DNA from: JBEICQ01 sp046297395
GTDB taxonomy: Bacteria > Bacteroidota > Bacteroidia > UBA4408
DNA length: 64,000 nucleotides
Assembly: GCA_046297395.1 (NCBI GenBank)
Contig: JBKCNM010000089.1
Location: 29,925 to 93,924, forward strand
Direction: 5' to 3'
Positions 9,618 to 18,478 of this stretch are shown here, one piece after another; position 1 is the first letter of the stretch; the number at the start of each line of letters is the position of its first letter. The notes below the pieces were generated by a model, which did not search any database, was not told where the DNA came from, and was given only the letters and a program-made list of their open reading frames with translations. Made by a program: the position numbers and the translations under genes.

Positions 9618-10037
9618 TCAGCAGTTTCCTGTAAGCACCCAGGTTGCTCCCATCGCAAATACGAGGTAAATGGTGCTTGAAGCCGCTGATGCATAGTCTT
9701 TTGCCAAACGCTGCCCAAAAAAAATGCCAAGCAAAGCAAGATCCATGAAAAGGGCTGTTTGTGTATTCATTAAACCCGAAACATCAGGGTAACCATTCCC
9801 GAAAAAAATCAAGAACAGGTTGATAAGAGCCATTGTTGCAAAAAGAAAAGCACCGGCTTCCAGTAAGAACAAAAGTCGAAAAAGTATCCCTGAAAATTTG
9901 CTTAACGGACTCTTTAAAAAATATGCCTTCACATAGTCGTCATTTGCCTTCCAGTTAAATAATTTGTCCCCTGAAGTCTGTCCAAACAGAATCACCACAT
10001 ATGAGAGTGCAAATAATTGAAGGAGTAACGACTGCAT
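9618..10037 (-). CDS. small multi-pass membrane protein, function unknown
   Basis: 139 residues with about four hydrophobic segments (near residues 2-20, 48-78, 93-108 and 118-137) and a short polar loop after the first. I do not recognise a family; the size and spacing resemble small DoxX-like or other four-helix membrane proteins, but no diagnostic residues are present. It lies 39 bp downstream of the glycosyltransferase gene on the same strand and 128 bp upstream of recA, so it may be the second gene of a transcript starting near 11246. Real coding is supported by length, membrane pattern and lack of competing frames. Confidence 0.72.
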   Translation of the reverse strand: MQSLLLQLFALSYVVILFGQTSGDKLFNWKANDDYVKAYFLKSPLSKFSGILFRLLFLLEAGAFLFATMALINLFLIFFGNGYPDVSGLMNTQTALFMDLALLGIFFGQRLAKDYASAASSTIYLVFAMGATWVLTGNC

Positions 10038-10076
10038 AATTTCTGTAAATCTAAGTAATTTGAGAGAAAAAGGATT

Positions 10077-11246
10077 TCATGGTTTCGCGTTTTTTTCTGC
10101 CTCCCGGCTGACGATTACTTTTTCAATGAAATGCTTCAGGATTTGGGATTCATTTTGCCAAGTAAATGTTTTGGCTGCTCCCATTGCTCCTTCACGGAGG
10201 GAGTTGTTTAAACCGGGAGAATCATGAATCAGCTTGATTGCATCGGCAATTGTCATTGGGTTTACCTCGCCGATGATGAGTCCGGCATTATGGGCTGAAA
10301 CGATTTTTTCCAATTCCGGAATACAGCTTACAACAACAGGTATACCTGCATGAAAATAATCGAAGAGCTTATTGGGCAAACTATTCCGGTAATTTTGGCT
10401 CAATGGCTTGTCTAAAGAAAGTCCACAATTGCAGTTGCGCGTATGCTCCATCATGAGGCGATAAGGCATGCGCGGTTTCATGATGAGTCGCCCGGTAACG
10501 CCAACAGATGCAGCAATTTCCGGCAAGTTATCATAGACATCACCTCCACCGATCATGAGCAGGTAAACATCCTCCGGTAAATGTTTCAAGGCAAGAATGG
10601 CCTCTTCTGCACCTCTGTCTACATTGATGCCGGAGCCTTGCATAACCATAATAAATGCATGTTCAGGCAAACCCAAAGCGCTTCTCTCGGTTTTTTGACC
10701 CACAGGTATTGATTCAGGGATATTTCTCACCACCACCCATGCATTTCCGTAGAGGGCTGAGTAGCTTTTTGCAATGGCTTGATTTACTGTGATGCAGTGC
10801 CTCAGGCCGGGCACCAGCCATTTTTCCAGGAGGGTCCAGAGACCTCGTTTGAGTGGTGCATGCAGCAGTTCGGGCACACCGGTAAAAAATTCATGACTAT
10901 CATACACGACAGGCTTCTTTCTGAAATACGCCAGGAGCCGGTTAGGCAGAAGTGTATCCAGGTCATTGGCGTAATAGATATCTGGATTTTCACGAAGGAG
11001 AAATCGTAACAGTCTCCATTGAAATTCCAAATAGAACAAGGGCCCTTTGCGAAACCAAAGGGTAAGCCTTGTTGCTTTAAAAGGAAGTTCTTCAAGCGCA
11101 GGCGAGTTGGGCAGCAATCTCCCCAGCAAGTGCACCTCAAGACCCATACTCGCCAAAAGACGGCAGGTACGAAGAACCCTCTGGTCGGTGGCCAAATCAC
11201 TGATTACTGATACCACTACGCGTGTTGAAAGCTGTTGACGATGCAT
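10077..11246 (-). CDS. glycosyltransferase family 4 protein
   Basis: 389 residues with the two Rossmann-like halves of a GT-B enzyme. The N-terminal half contains VVYDSHEFFTGVPEL, typical of GT4 enzymes acting on surface polysaccharide or glycolipid. The C-terminal half has LMIGGGDVYDN and the donor-binding block LPNKLFDYFHAGIPVV with a glutamate in PELEKIV, matching the GT4 EX7E-type nucleotide-sugar site. It probably transfers a sugar from a nucleotide-sugar donor at the cytoplasmic face of the inner membrane. Donor and acceptor cannot be told from sequence. No other polysaccharide genes are adjacent, so it is not in an obvious capsule or O-antigen cluster. Confidence 0.88.
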   Translation of the reverse strand: MHRQQLSTRVVVSVISDLATDQRVLRTCRLLASMGLEVHLLGRLLPNSPALEELPFKATRLTLWFRKGPLFYLEFQWRLLRFLLRENPDIYYANDLDTLLPNRLLAYFRKKPVVYDSHEFFTGVPELLHAPLKRGLWTLLEKWLVPGLRHCITVNQAIAKSYSALYGNAWVVVRNIPESIPVGQKTERSALGLPEHAFIMVMQGSGINVDRGAEEAILALKHLPEDVYLLMIGGGDVYDNLPEIAASVGVTGRLIMKPRMPYRLMMEHTRNCNCGLSLDKPLSQNYRNSLPNKLFDYFHAGIPVVVSCIPELEKIVSAHNAGLIIGEVNPMTIADAIKLIHDSPGLNNSLREGAMGAAKTFTWQNESQILKHFIEKVIVSREAEKNAKP

Positions 11247-11352
11247 GAAAAAATTAAGTCAGGGAGTTCCTTCAGATAATTGATTTTGATTACTGCCGTG
11301 TTTATGGAAAGGAAAAATCCTGATCAAAATAGGTAAGAACAAAAGGATTTTA

Positions 11353-12309
11353 TCATCCTTTTCGGTGCATCACTTTTTGCGCTGCTTCGCTAATGGCTGA
11401 CGCATGAAGGCCATATTTCTGAAGCAATTGGTCGGGGGTTCCACTCTCACCGAAGCTGTCTTTTACTGCGATCATTTCGAGTGGAGCAGGAAATTTTCTT
11501 GCCAGCAAGCTTGCCACCGACTCTCCCAACCCACCCAATTCCTGATGCTCCTCGGCTGTTACAACACAGCGGGTCTTGTTAACTGAAGCAAGAATGGCTT
11601 CTTCATCCAGGGGCTTGATGGTATGTATATTGATGAGTTCAGCAGAAATTCCTTTCTCTGCCAGCATCACTGCGGCTTCATAGGCCTTCCAAACCAGATG
11701 ACCGGTAGCAAGGATGGTCACATCTGTGCCTTTTTCGAGCATCAATGCTTTGCCTATGACAAATGCTTGTTCAGCATCGGTGAAATTGGGCACAACAGGT
11801 CTTCCAAATCTGAGGTATACCGGCCCCTCGTATGCAGCAATGGCAAGGGTGGCGGCACGGGTTTGGTTGGAATCACAAGGATTGATGACCACCATGCCGG
11901 GGAGCATTTTCATGAGGCCAATGTCTTCCAGAATCTGGTGGGTAGCTCCATCTTCACCGAGGGTGAGACCGGCGTGTGAGGCGCATATCTTCACATTTTT
12001 TCCGGAGTATGCAATAGACTGGCGGATCTGATCATAGACCCTTCCGGTAGCAAAATTGGCAAAAGTGCCGGCAAAAGGAATATTCCCGCCAATGGTGAGT
12101 CCGGCAGCGATACCCATCATATTGGCTTCAGCGATGCCAACCTGAAAAAACCGAGACGGAAATTCACGGGCAAATGCATCCATTTTGAGGGAACCTGTAA
12201 GGTCGGCACATAAACCTACAACCCTCGGGTTTGTGCGTGCAACCCTGAGTAGTCCTTCGCCGAAGCCGCTCCGGGTGTCTTTTTTATCAAATTGTTGTGG
12301 GAGTTTCAT
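11353..12309 (-). CDS. transketolase, C-terminal subunit (split enzyme)
   Basis: 318 residues from the ATG at 12309 (MKLPQQFD). This is the pyrimidine-binding plus C-terminal domain half of transketolase, with GIAEANMMGIAAGL carrying the catalytic glutamate, the FATGRVYDQIRQSIAY block and a C-terminal domain with ILATGHLVWKAYEAA. It must pair with a separate N-terminal TPP-binding subunit to transfer two-carbon units in the pentose phosphate pathway. That subunit is usually the neighbouring gene in Bacteroidota, but it is absent here: upstream is divergent rpsP and downstream a glycosyltransferase. A longer reading frame to 12459 would run into the rpsP start and has no family match. A 1-deoxyxylulose-5-phosphate-synthase-like half is less likely. 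Confidence 0.92.
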   Translation of the reverse strand: MKLPQQFDKKDTRSGFGEGLLRVARTNPRVVGLCADLTGSLKMDAFAREFPSRFFQVGIAEANMMGIAAGLTIGGNIPFAGTFANFATGRVYDQIRQSIAYSGKNVKICASHAGLTLGEDGATHQILEDIGLMKMLPGMVVINPCDSNQTRAATLAIAAYEGPVYLRFGRPVVPNFTDAEQAFVIGKALMLEKGTDVTILATGHLVWKAYEAAVMLAEKGISAELINIHTIKPLDEEAILASVNKTRCVVTAEEHQELGGLGESVASLLARKFPAPLEMIAVKDSFGESGTPDQLLQKYGLHASAISEAAQKVMHRKG

Positions 12310-12415
12310 TTCAGTTTGTAAACATGGCAAACTCAGGGCAATTACACAAGTGAAAAAAAGGTTTGTTGCGAATGAATATTTTTCCGAAATTCGCAGCCCC
12401 TTGTACAAACAAACA

Positions 12416-12958
12416 ATGGCAACAAAAATCAGGTTACAAAGACATGGTAAAAAAGGCAAGGCCTTTTTTCACCTCGTAGTAGCGGATGGTCGAGCACCAC
12501 GGGACGGAAGATTTATTGAGAAAATCGGAACCTACAACCCCGTAACCAACCCTGCTACCATTGACATCAACTTCGACCGCGCCCTTTATTGGGTAGGTAC
12601 CGGTGCAACTCCTACAGACACCGCCAGGGCAATCTTGTCCTACAAAGGGGTAATGATGAAAGATCATCTTCTGAGAGGCGTAAAGAAAGGAGCCATGACC
12701 TCTGAACAGGCTGAGGCCAAGTTCCAGACCTGGCTTCACTCAAAAGAAGCAGGCGTAGCAGGTAAAATCAAGAGCCTTGCCGACAAGAAGAAAGCCGCCT
12801 ACGAAGCCAGAATGGCTGACGAAAGCTCCAAGAAACTGGCGAGGGAACAGGCAATTGCTGCTAAAAACACTCCCGCCCCTGCTGAGGAAGCTCCATCAGC
12901 TGAAGCAACTTCCGAAGAGGCGAATACCTCCGAAGGTGATGCACCTGCAGAGGCATAA
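12416..12958 (+). CDS. rpsP: 30S ribosomal protein S16 with long Ala/Glu-rich tail
   Basis: 180 residues from the ATG at 12416 (MATKIRLQRHGKKG). Residues 1 to about 85 are a standard S16 with RLQRHGKKGKAFFHLVVADG and FIEKIGTYNP. The remaining 95 residues are a lysine-rich helical stretch then a low-complexity tail of Ala, Glu, Pro and Ser. Bacterial S16 is usually 80-90 residues, though extended versions occur in Bacteroidota. An in-frame start at 12185 is rejected because it reads through the divergent transketolase gene. S16 binds 16S rRNA and supports 30S assembly. It is followed directly by a strong terminator, and the usual rimM-trmD-rplS neighbours are absent. Confidence 0.97.
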   Translation: MATKIRLQRHGKKGKAFFHLVVADGRAPRDGRFIEKIGTYNPVTNPATIDINFDRALYWVGTGATPTDTARAILSYKGVMMKDHLLRGVKKGAMTSEQAEAKFQTWLHSKEAGVAGKIKSLADKKKAAYEARMADESSKKLAREQAIAAKNTPAPAEEAPSAEATSEEANTSEGDAPAEA

Positions 12959-12975
12959 TCAAAACTCATTCATCT

Positions 12976-14466
12976 TCAGGAATCCTGCCCCAAAGGCAGG
13001 ATTTTTTTTGCCCTGCAAAATAGCGACCACCAAAGCAAGGGCAGAGCAGGCACCTTGTAGCGCACCAGCGCCCCCAGCACCGGTGTAACAGAGCCTGCAG
13101 TGAGGAGCAGAAAGAGGGCAAAAATCCAGAAATACACTTCCATATCAGGAAGAGGAATCTTCTTGTGAAACAAAACTGCATAGGCAAAAAGCAGTGTCAT
13201 TAAAATGTTCTCCATAGCCGGCATCCACTGCATGGAATTTTTTATCTCCCGCAGATTGGGTCGCAAAAGAGCGTTAAAAAGATATTGTGGTGCATGACCT
13301 AAAAATGAGCCGGGATGGGTATTGCAGGCAGGAATCAGGATCCAGCTTCCAGCCTTTTCCGTGATCATAAGCAACACATATTTCTTACCCGATACCAGAT
13401 GTGTTGTGTCTGCATCAGCCAGTTTTACAAATCGCTTCACCAATACAGGCGAAGAAAAAGTGACCGTATCTGCTGCAAAAGTTCTCATCAGAGGCCTTGC
13501 CAAATCGATGTCGGCACGGAAGGTGTCTGTTTCCGACTTCACAAAGATGTTGCCCATGGTGGCATTGTTAAACTCATGTTGTTTATGAATAATGGCGCCT
13601 ATCCATCGCGGTTGGGTGAGGAAGTATGCACTGACATAAAACAAGAGCATCAGCAGGTAGGCAAGGTTGCGGTTTCGGAGCAGTTTCAGAAAAAAAAGCA
13701 CAGGCAATGAGGCCACCAAAAGGATGAGCACATAAAACTTAGAAAAAAACAAACCCGTGCCAAAAACGGCAATCCCAAACAGGGAGGAGATGCTATAACG
13801 GGTAACAGCTGCATGCAAAGTGTAGAGTAGGAATCCAAAAAATCCGATAAGCATGCCTTCTTTGAGCATGCCGGAGGTCCAAAACAAAACAGAAGGTATA
13901 AGGTATGCAGCGACCACTGCTTCAAAGCGGTGGTTTGGTCTTATTTTTACCAACAAGTTGCACAGGGCAGTTTGTCCTGCAAATGCCCAAAAGTTGAGCA
14001 GGAGCAAGTGGGTAAAAATTTTCCCTCCGGTAAGTGGAAGTAAAAGCAAGTGATAGCGGATCATTAACCTGCCATCATTGATAAGGTTGGAACTTCCATA
14101 GAGGTACCAATATTCTGTTTTGCGCAGAAGCATGCATAACTCAAAATCGCTTCCGTATGTACCACTTAGTACTTTTAGATAGCCGATGGGATTTTGTGAC
14201 AAACCCTTGTGTATGAATTTTGCATCGTTCAGGTATTTGTAGATGTCAGCGGCATTCGGGTCGGTGTAGTAATAGGTATAAATCCAAACGAGCATGCCCC
14301 CTACGGTAATTTTCAGAAGAAAAATGGCAAACAGGATAAGGGGATGAAGCGGATTTTCCCTGAACACGGAAAGACGGTAGCATCCCAGGAATGAGCATAT
14401 CAGTAGCAATAGCCAGATCATTCTTCGCAATGTAGCAAAATTTAAAGCCCTTGTTTTAACTGCCAT
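12976..14466 (-). CDS. large multi-pass membrane protein, function unknown
   Basis: 496 residues with roughly ten hydrophobic helices and a polar insert at about residues 295-395 that probably faces the periplasm. The first external loop is rich in Tyr and Asp (TYYYTDPNAADIYKY), which recalls polytopic GT-C or O-antigen polymerase-like proteins, but no diagnostic motif is clear and I do not assign a family. It starts 37 bp from purL on the other strand, and its 3' end overlaps the rpsP terminator. It is transcribed alone. Similar lone polytopic proteins in this window (20095, 31938, 60152) suggest a set of envelope glycosylation enzymes scattered among core genes. Confidence 0.8.
   Translation of the reverse strand: MAVKTRALNFATLRRMIWLLLLICSFLGCYRLSVFRENPLHPLILFAIFLLKITVGGMLVWIYTYYYTDPNAADIYKYLNDAKFIHKGLSQNPIGYLKVLSGTYGSDFELCMLLRKTEYWYLYGSSNLINDGRLMIRYHLLLLPLTGGKIFTHLLLLNFWAFAGQTALCNLLVKIRPNHRFEAVVAAYLIPSVLFWTSGMLKEGMLIGFFGFLLYTLHAAVTRYSISSLFGIAVFGTGLFFSKFYVLILLVASLPVLFFLKLLRNRNLAYLLMLLFYVSAYFLTQPRWIGAIIHKQHEFNNATMGNIFVKSETDTFRADIDLARPLMRTFAADTVTFSSPVLVKRFVKLADADTTHLVSGKKYVLLMITEKAGSWILIPACNTHPGSFLGHAPQYLFNALLRPNLREIKNSMQWMPAMENILMTLLFAYAVLFHKKIPLPDMEVYFWIFALFLLLTAGSVTPVLGALVRYKVPALPLLWWSLFCRAKKILPLGQDS
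12981..13009 (+). terminator. intrinsic terminator of rpsP
   Basis: Inverted repeat AATCCTGCC / GGCAGGATT with loop CCAAA (12990-12994), followed by a T-run to 13009. It lies 22 bp after the rpsP stop and inside the 3' coding end of the convergent membrane-protein gene ending at 12976, so one stretch serves as terminator on one strand and codons on the other. Confidence 0.9.
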
Positions 14467-14503
14467 AATTTTTTATGAATTACCTTTAGGCGATTGCATT
14501 TTT

Positions 14504-16753
14504 ATGTTACACGACTCTGCTTTAAATGCACCTGCCGGTGTTGAAACGGCTCAAAAACTTGGCCTTACCCAAGAGGAATTCGAGCACATTTGCAAGCTCA
14601 TGGGTCGTACGCCAAATTTCACGGAATTAAGCGTCTATTCTGTGATGTGGAGTGAACACTGCTCCTATAAAAATTCAATCTTCTGGCTCAAGCAACTGCC
14701 CCGCGAGGGCAAAGTGATGCTGGCGAAAGCGGGGGAAGAAAATGCCGGTTTGGTTGACATTGGAGACGGCCTTGCATGCGCCTTTAAAATTGAATCTCAC
14801 AATCACCCTTCAGCGGTGGAACCCTATCAGGGTGCGGCCACCGGTGTTGGCGGCATCAACCGCGATATTTTTACCATGGGCGCCAGACCTGTGGCACAGC
14901 TTAATTCTTTGCGCTTTGGTTTTCCCGAAAAAGCCCGCAACCGATGGCTCATCCGTGGAGTTACCAAAGGCATCGGAAATTATGGAAATGCATTTGGTGT
15001 ACCGGTGTTGGCCGGAGAGGTGTTTTTTGATGATTGCTTTGACCAAAACCCCCTGGTAAATGCCATGAGTGTAGGACTTGTAAAGCACAATGAAACCATT
15101 TCTGCCATCGCAGGTGGCATCGGAAATCCTGTGTTTATTGTTGGCAGTGCCACCGGAAAAGATGGAATACATGGCGCTACCTTCGCGTCTGCTGATATCA
15201 CAGAGAATTCTGCCGAAGACCTTCCTGCCGTGCAGGTGGGAGATCCTTTTCAGGAGAAACTTTTGTTAGAGGCAAGTTTGGAAGTAATCAAAACAGGCGC
15301 TGTTATTGGCATGCAGGACATGGGTGCCGCGGGTATTACCTGTTCAACTTCTGAAATGAGTGCAAAAGGAAAATGCGGCATGCGCATCTTTCTGGACAAA
15401 GTGCCGATGCGTCAGCAGGACATGAAACCATTTGAAATTCTTCTCTCAGAAAGCCAGGAACGCATGCTCGTTGTGGTGAAGAAAGGAATGGAAAAAGATG
15501 TATTGGATGTTTTTGAAAAATGGGATCTAAACTGCAGTCTTATCGGCGAGGTAACTGAAGGGCCGAACCTGGAATATTTTTTCAGGGGTGAAAAAGTTGC
15601 AGAAATAAATGCAGAAAGTCTTGTGCTCGGAGGTGGTGCTCCTGTTTACAAAAGGGCATACCAAGAACCGGAATGGTATGCAAGGGCACAAAAGTTTATT
15701 CCTGATTCCATTGCCTTGCCTTCCTCCTTTGAAGAAGTGGCAAAAGCAATGATTTCACATCCAAACATTTGTTCCAAACAATGGATTTATAACCAGTATG
15801 ATTCCATGATTGGAACAGGAAGCCTCAACATCAACAACCGCAGGAGTGCAGGCTTATACCACATCAAAGATTCACAAAAAGCCATTGGCATGACCGTGGA
15901 TTGCAATTCCAGATATGTGCAGTGCGATCCTGAAAAGGGTACTGCAATTGCAGTTTTTGAGGCGGCCAGAAACCTGGCATGCAGCGGTGCAACTCCTCTT
16001 GCTGTTACCAATTGTTTGAACTTTGGTAATCCATACAACACGGAAGTATACTGGCAATTTGTTCACGCCATAAAAGGCATGTCGCTTGCATGCAATGTAC
16101 TTGAAACTCCTGTAACAGGTGGAAATGTGAGTTTCTATAACCAGTTTACGCATGCAGGAGTGACTGTTCCTGTTTTCCCAACTCCAACCATTGGTATGAT
16201 TGGCCTTGTGCATGACATTTCAAAAATTGCAGAAGTTGGATTGGGAAAGGCAGGAGATGTGATTCTTCTTCTCGCAAATCATCCTGGAACCAATGCCAAT
16301 GGCAGTCAATACCTGCGCACCATTCATGGCATCACCGAAAGTCCTGCACCCAGCATGAATCCGGCAGACGAACAAAACCTGATTCGGTTATTGCTAAGGC
16401 TAATTGGTGAACATGGCGTAAGATATTGCAACGATGTGAGCGATGGAGGCATCTTTACTGCGCTTTGCGAAATGGGCTTTTCGGGTTCACTGGGTTTCGA
16501 GGTGAATCAAACCAATGATGCACGATGGGATTTTTTCTGGTTCGGAGAAACACAGGGACAGGCACTGCTGGCCGTTTCTGAAGATCAGGTTGAGCAGATT
16601 AAACAATGCGCCCTCTCCTACTCAACAGCTTGCCATGTGCTGGGAACGGTGAGCAAAGGAAATATCACTGTGAATGGAAAGACAATTGGTGATATCAAAG
16701 AGTACAATCAACTCTATCATCAAAAGCTTGGAGATTTAATGGAAAAAGAATGA
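14504..16753 (+). CDS. purL: phosphoribosylformylglycinamidine synthase subunit PurL (small type)
   Basis: 749 residues, the length of the small PurL that works with separate PurS and PurQ. It makes FGAM from FGAR, ATP and ammonia in purine synthesis. Family blocks: ELSVYSVMWSEHCSYKNS at the N-terminus, FKIESHNHPSAVEPYQGAATG with the ATP-binding histidine, GGINRDIFTMGARP, and the second-half block ALAVTNCLNFGNP. PurS and PurQ are not in the window. The only spacer from the divergent gene is 37 bp, so both promoters must lie in or near coding sequence. It overlaps the next gene by an ATGA junction, implying co-translation with the acyltransferase. Confidence 0.97.
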   Translation: MLHDSALNAPAGVETAQKLGLTQEEFEHICKLMGRTPNFTELSVYSVMWSEHCSYKNSIFWLKQLPREGKVMLAKAGEENAGLVDIGDGLACAFKIESHNHPSAVEPYQGAATGVGGINRDIFTMGARPVAQLNSLRFGFPEKARNRWLIRGVTKGIGNYGNAFGVPVLAGEVFFDDCFDQNPLVNAMSVGLVKHNETISAIAGGIGNPVFIVGSATGKDGIHGATFASADITENSAEDLPAVQVGDPFQEKLLLEASLEVIKTGAVIGMQDMGAAGITCSTSEMSAKGKCGMRIFLDKVPMRQQDMKPFEILLSESQERMLVVVKKGMEKDVLDVFEKWDLNCSLIGEVTEGPNLEYFFRGEKVAEINAESLVLGGGAPVYKRAYQEPEWYARAQKFIPDSIALPSSFEEVAKAMISHPNICSKQWIYNQYDSMIGTGSLNINNRRSAGLYHIKDSQKAIGMTVDCNSRYVQCDPEKGTAIAVFEAARNLACSGATPLAVTNCLNFGNPYNTEVYWQFVHAIKGMSLACNVLETPVTGGNVSFYNQFTHAGVTVPVFPTPTIGMIGLVHDISKIAEVGLGKAGDVILLLANHPGTNANGSQYLRTIHGITESPAPSMNPADEQNLIRLLLRLIGEHGVRYCNDVSDGGIFTALCEMGFSGSLGFEVNQTNDARWDFFWFGETQGQALLAVSEDQVEQIKQCALSYSTACHVLGTVSKGNITVNGKTIGDIKEYNQLYHQKLGDLMEKE

Positions 16754-18072
16754 GCAAATCTGGAAATACCCATGTTGCTTCCGGCATCTTGTCGGGTGGA
16801 TTTCTATACTTGCTCTCCCACCTGATGTATCAGTTTCTTAAGCGTTATTACTTTCGTAAAATTAGTATTACCGGACAACAACACCTACCAACAGGCAAGC
16901 CCATTATTCTGGCAGCAAACCATAACAATGCCTTTCTGGATTCCATCCTGCTGCATGTTAGTCTCAACCAAAACATCTATTCCATAGCAAGAGGAGATGC
17001 CTTTAACCGCAAATTGTACCGATATTTTCTGAGGATTTACCATGTACTGCCGATTTATCGCAAGTCTGAAGGCAGCGAGAACCTGCATAAGAATGAAGAA
17101 TCTTTTTCTTTGGCTTCTGCTGTGCTCGAGAAAAACCTGGGGCCATTGCTCATCTTTCCGGAGGGTACCTGTGTGCAGGAAAAAAAAGTGAGACCACTCA
17201 AAAAGGGTATGGCAAGAATTGCTTTCAAAGCCGCCGAAGCAAAGGGGTTTGAAGAAGAAATTTACATTGTTCCGGTGGGAATCAACTATTCAAGGTTTAC
17301 GAAAGCCTTTGGCTCTATTCACCTTGCCTTTCACCATCCAATCAAAGTTTCGGATTACCGTAAAATGTATGAAGAGAATGAAGCAAAGGCCATCACAAGC
17401 CTTACTCGAGACACCGAACTATTGCTTAAGAATGTAGTGGAGGAAGCCTTGCCACCCTTGGAAGCGCCAACGCTTATCACCCTGCTTAAAATGAAAAAGA
17501 AAGAATTGCAGGGAATAGAAAAAATCAGGTTTTGTAAAAGTATCAATCAGCGTATTGATCCAGAAAAATCCAGGGCACTTGGGAATGCCTGTAAAGAATA
17601 TGAAAAATTGCTCAAGCGCCACAAAATCAGCGACGGAGCCATTGCTTCCATCAAAGAAAAATCCCTGGGCTTCATGCTTTACTCTTCCCTGTTGATTGCT
17701 CTTGCTTTTCCTCTTGCATTGCTGTCTCTTATTGCCGGAGGGCTTCCCATGTTTGGAGGTATCTTTCTCTCTACTTTTATTCCTATTGGCAGAGAATTCA
17801 AAGCCTCATTTCATACTGCCTTTGTCTTCCTTATCATTCTCATGCAAAGCCTCTCTGTTTGCATAATAGGCTTCTCACTTTCATTTTTCCTGCCCACTTT
17901 GGCATTCATCATTTTGCAGTTTCCGGCCATGCTTATACTCAGGGAGTATGCGTTTTTGTGCTCGGAGTTTTACCATACTTGTAAGTTATGGTGGCTTAAG
18001 CAGGCAAAACCACTCAAGGTAAAAGCACTGCTTAACGGGAGAAGGGAAGTTCTCTCCTTGCTGAATCAATAA
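16750..18072 (+). CDS. PlsC-family glycerolipid acyltransferase with C-terminal membrane region
   Basis: 440 residues. An N-terminal hydrophobic patch is followed by an acyltransferase domain (about residues 35-215) with AANHNNAFLD, the arginine-containing segment near IARGDAF, and FPEGTCVQ as the glycerol-3-phosphate-binding block III. The first block reads H-X5-D rather than the textbook H-X4-D. Two or three hydrophobic helices lie at about 305-405. The family acylates glycerol 3-phosphate, lysophosphatidate or related acceptors at the inner membrane; the acceptor here is unknown. It overlaps purL by four bases, a pairing that need not mean shared function, and is the last gene before a convergent cytochrome c gene. 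Confidence 0.86.
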   Translation: MSKSGNTHVASGILSGGFLYLLSHLMYQFLKRYYFRKISITGQQHLPTGKPIILAANHNNAFLDSILLHVSLNQNIYSIARGDAFNRKLYRYFLRIYHVLPIYRKSEGSENLHKNEESFSLASAVLEKNLGPLLIFPEGTCVQEKKVRPLKKGMARIAFKAAEAKGFEEEIYIVPVGINYSRFTKAFGSIHLAFHHPIKVSDYRKMYEENEAKAITSLTRDTELLLKNVVEEALPPLEAPTLITLLKMKKKELQGIEKIRFCKSINQRIDPEKSRALGNACKEYEKLLKRHKISDGAIASIKEKSLGFMLYSSLLIALAFPLALLSLIAGGLPMFGGIFLSTFIPIGREFKASFHTAFVFLIILMQSLSVCIIGFSLSFFLPTLAFIILQFPAMLILREYAFLCSEFYHTCKLWWLKQAKPLKVKALLNGRREVLSLLNQ

Positions 18073-18096
18073 GGCTGCTAAATTTTTACTGAGGAA

Positions 18097-18435
18097 TCAG
18101 GAACCTTTTTTAAGAGGTCCCATGGTAAGCAGATAACGCAGGATAAGTGTTTCTTGATCCGGATTGATTTTTTTTCCTTCACGGTTGGCTTTTTCTACCA
18201 TTTCGGGCACAATGTTTTTCCAACCTTTTGCAGACTCAGAAGCAGGACTTTTGAGACCGTGACAGGAATTGCAATTCATTTCATACAAATTCTTGCCTTC
18301 ATTGAGAGAAGCGAGGGTGTAGCCCGGAAACACACTTGCAACGCGGTCAATATCTGATTGAACAGGACCACTGACTTTTTTCACCGAACACGAAACGATG
18401 ATTGAAAGCATTGAGAAAAAGAGAAACTTGCGCAT
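18097..18435 (-). CDS. small c-type cytochrome lipoprotein
   Basis: 112 residues. The N-terminus is a short lipoprotein signal with a Cys at residue 16 (IIVSC). One haem-binding motif, CNSCH (Cys55, Cys58, His59), sits in a class I cytochrome c-like fold, with a methionine near the C-terminus (TMGP) as a possible axial ligand. It is probably a periplasmic membrane-anchored electron carrier in the aerobic chain. It is 43 bp downstream of the GT39-like gene on the same strand. Its electron partners are not in the window; the two TlpA-like proteins could serve haem attachment, but this is inference. Confidence 0.88.
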   Translation of the reverse strand: MRKFLFFSMLSIIVSCSVKKVSGPVQSDIDRVASVFPGYTLASLNEGKNLYEMNCNSCHGLKSPASESAKGWKNIVPEMVEKANREGKKINPDQETLILRYLLTMGPLKKGS

Positions 18436-18478
18436 AGTATAGTTTGATGCAAGTTAGCAAATAAACTGAGGTATCACT

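Noticed and set aside
11341..11362. Hairpin AAAAGGAT / ATCCTTTT at the transketolase stop as a terminator
   Set aside because: The stem is AT-rich, overlaps the stop codon and is followed only by a broken T-run; too weak to call.
12185..12415. Long N-terminal extension of rpsP
   Set aside because: It reads antisense through the transketolase start, whereas ribosomal S16 begins MATKIRLQ at 12416.
14467..14503. Purine riboswitch upstream of purL
   Set aside because: The 37-bp spacer is far too short for a riboswitch; the guaA leader is also too short.
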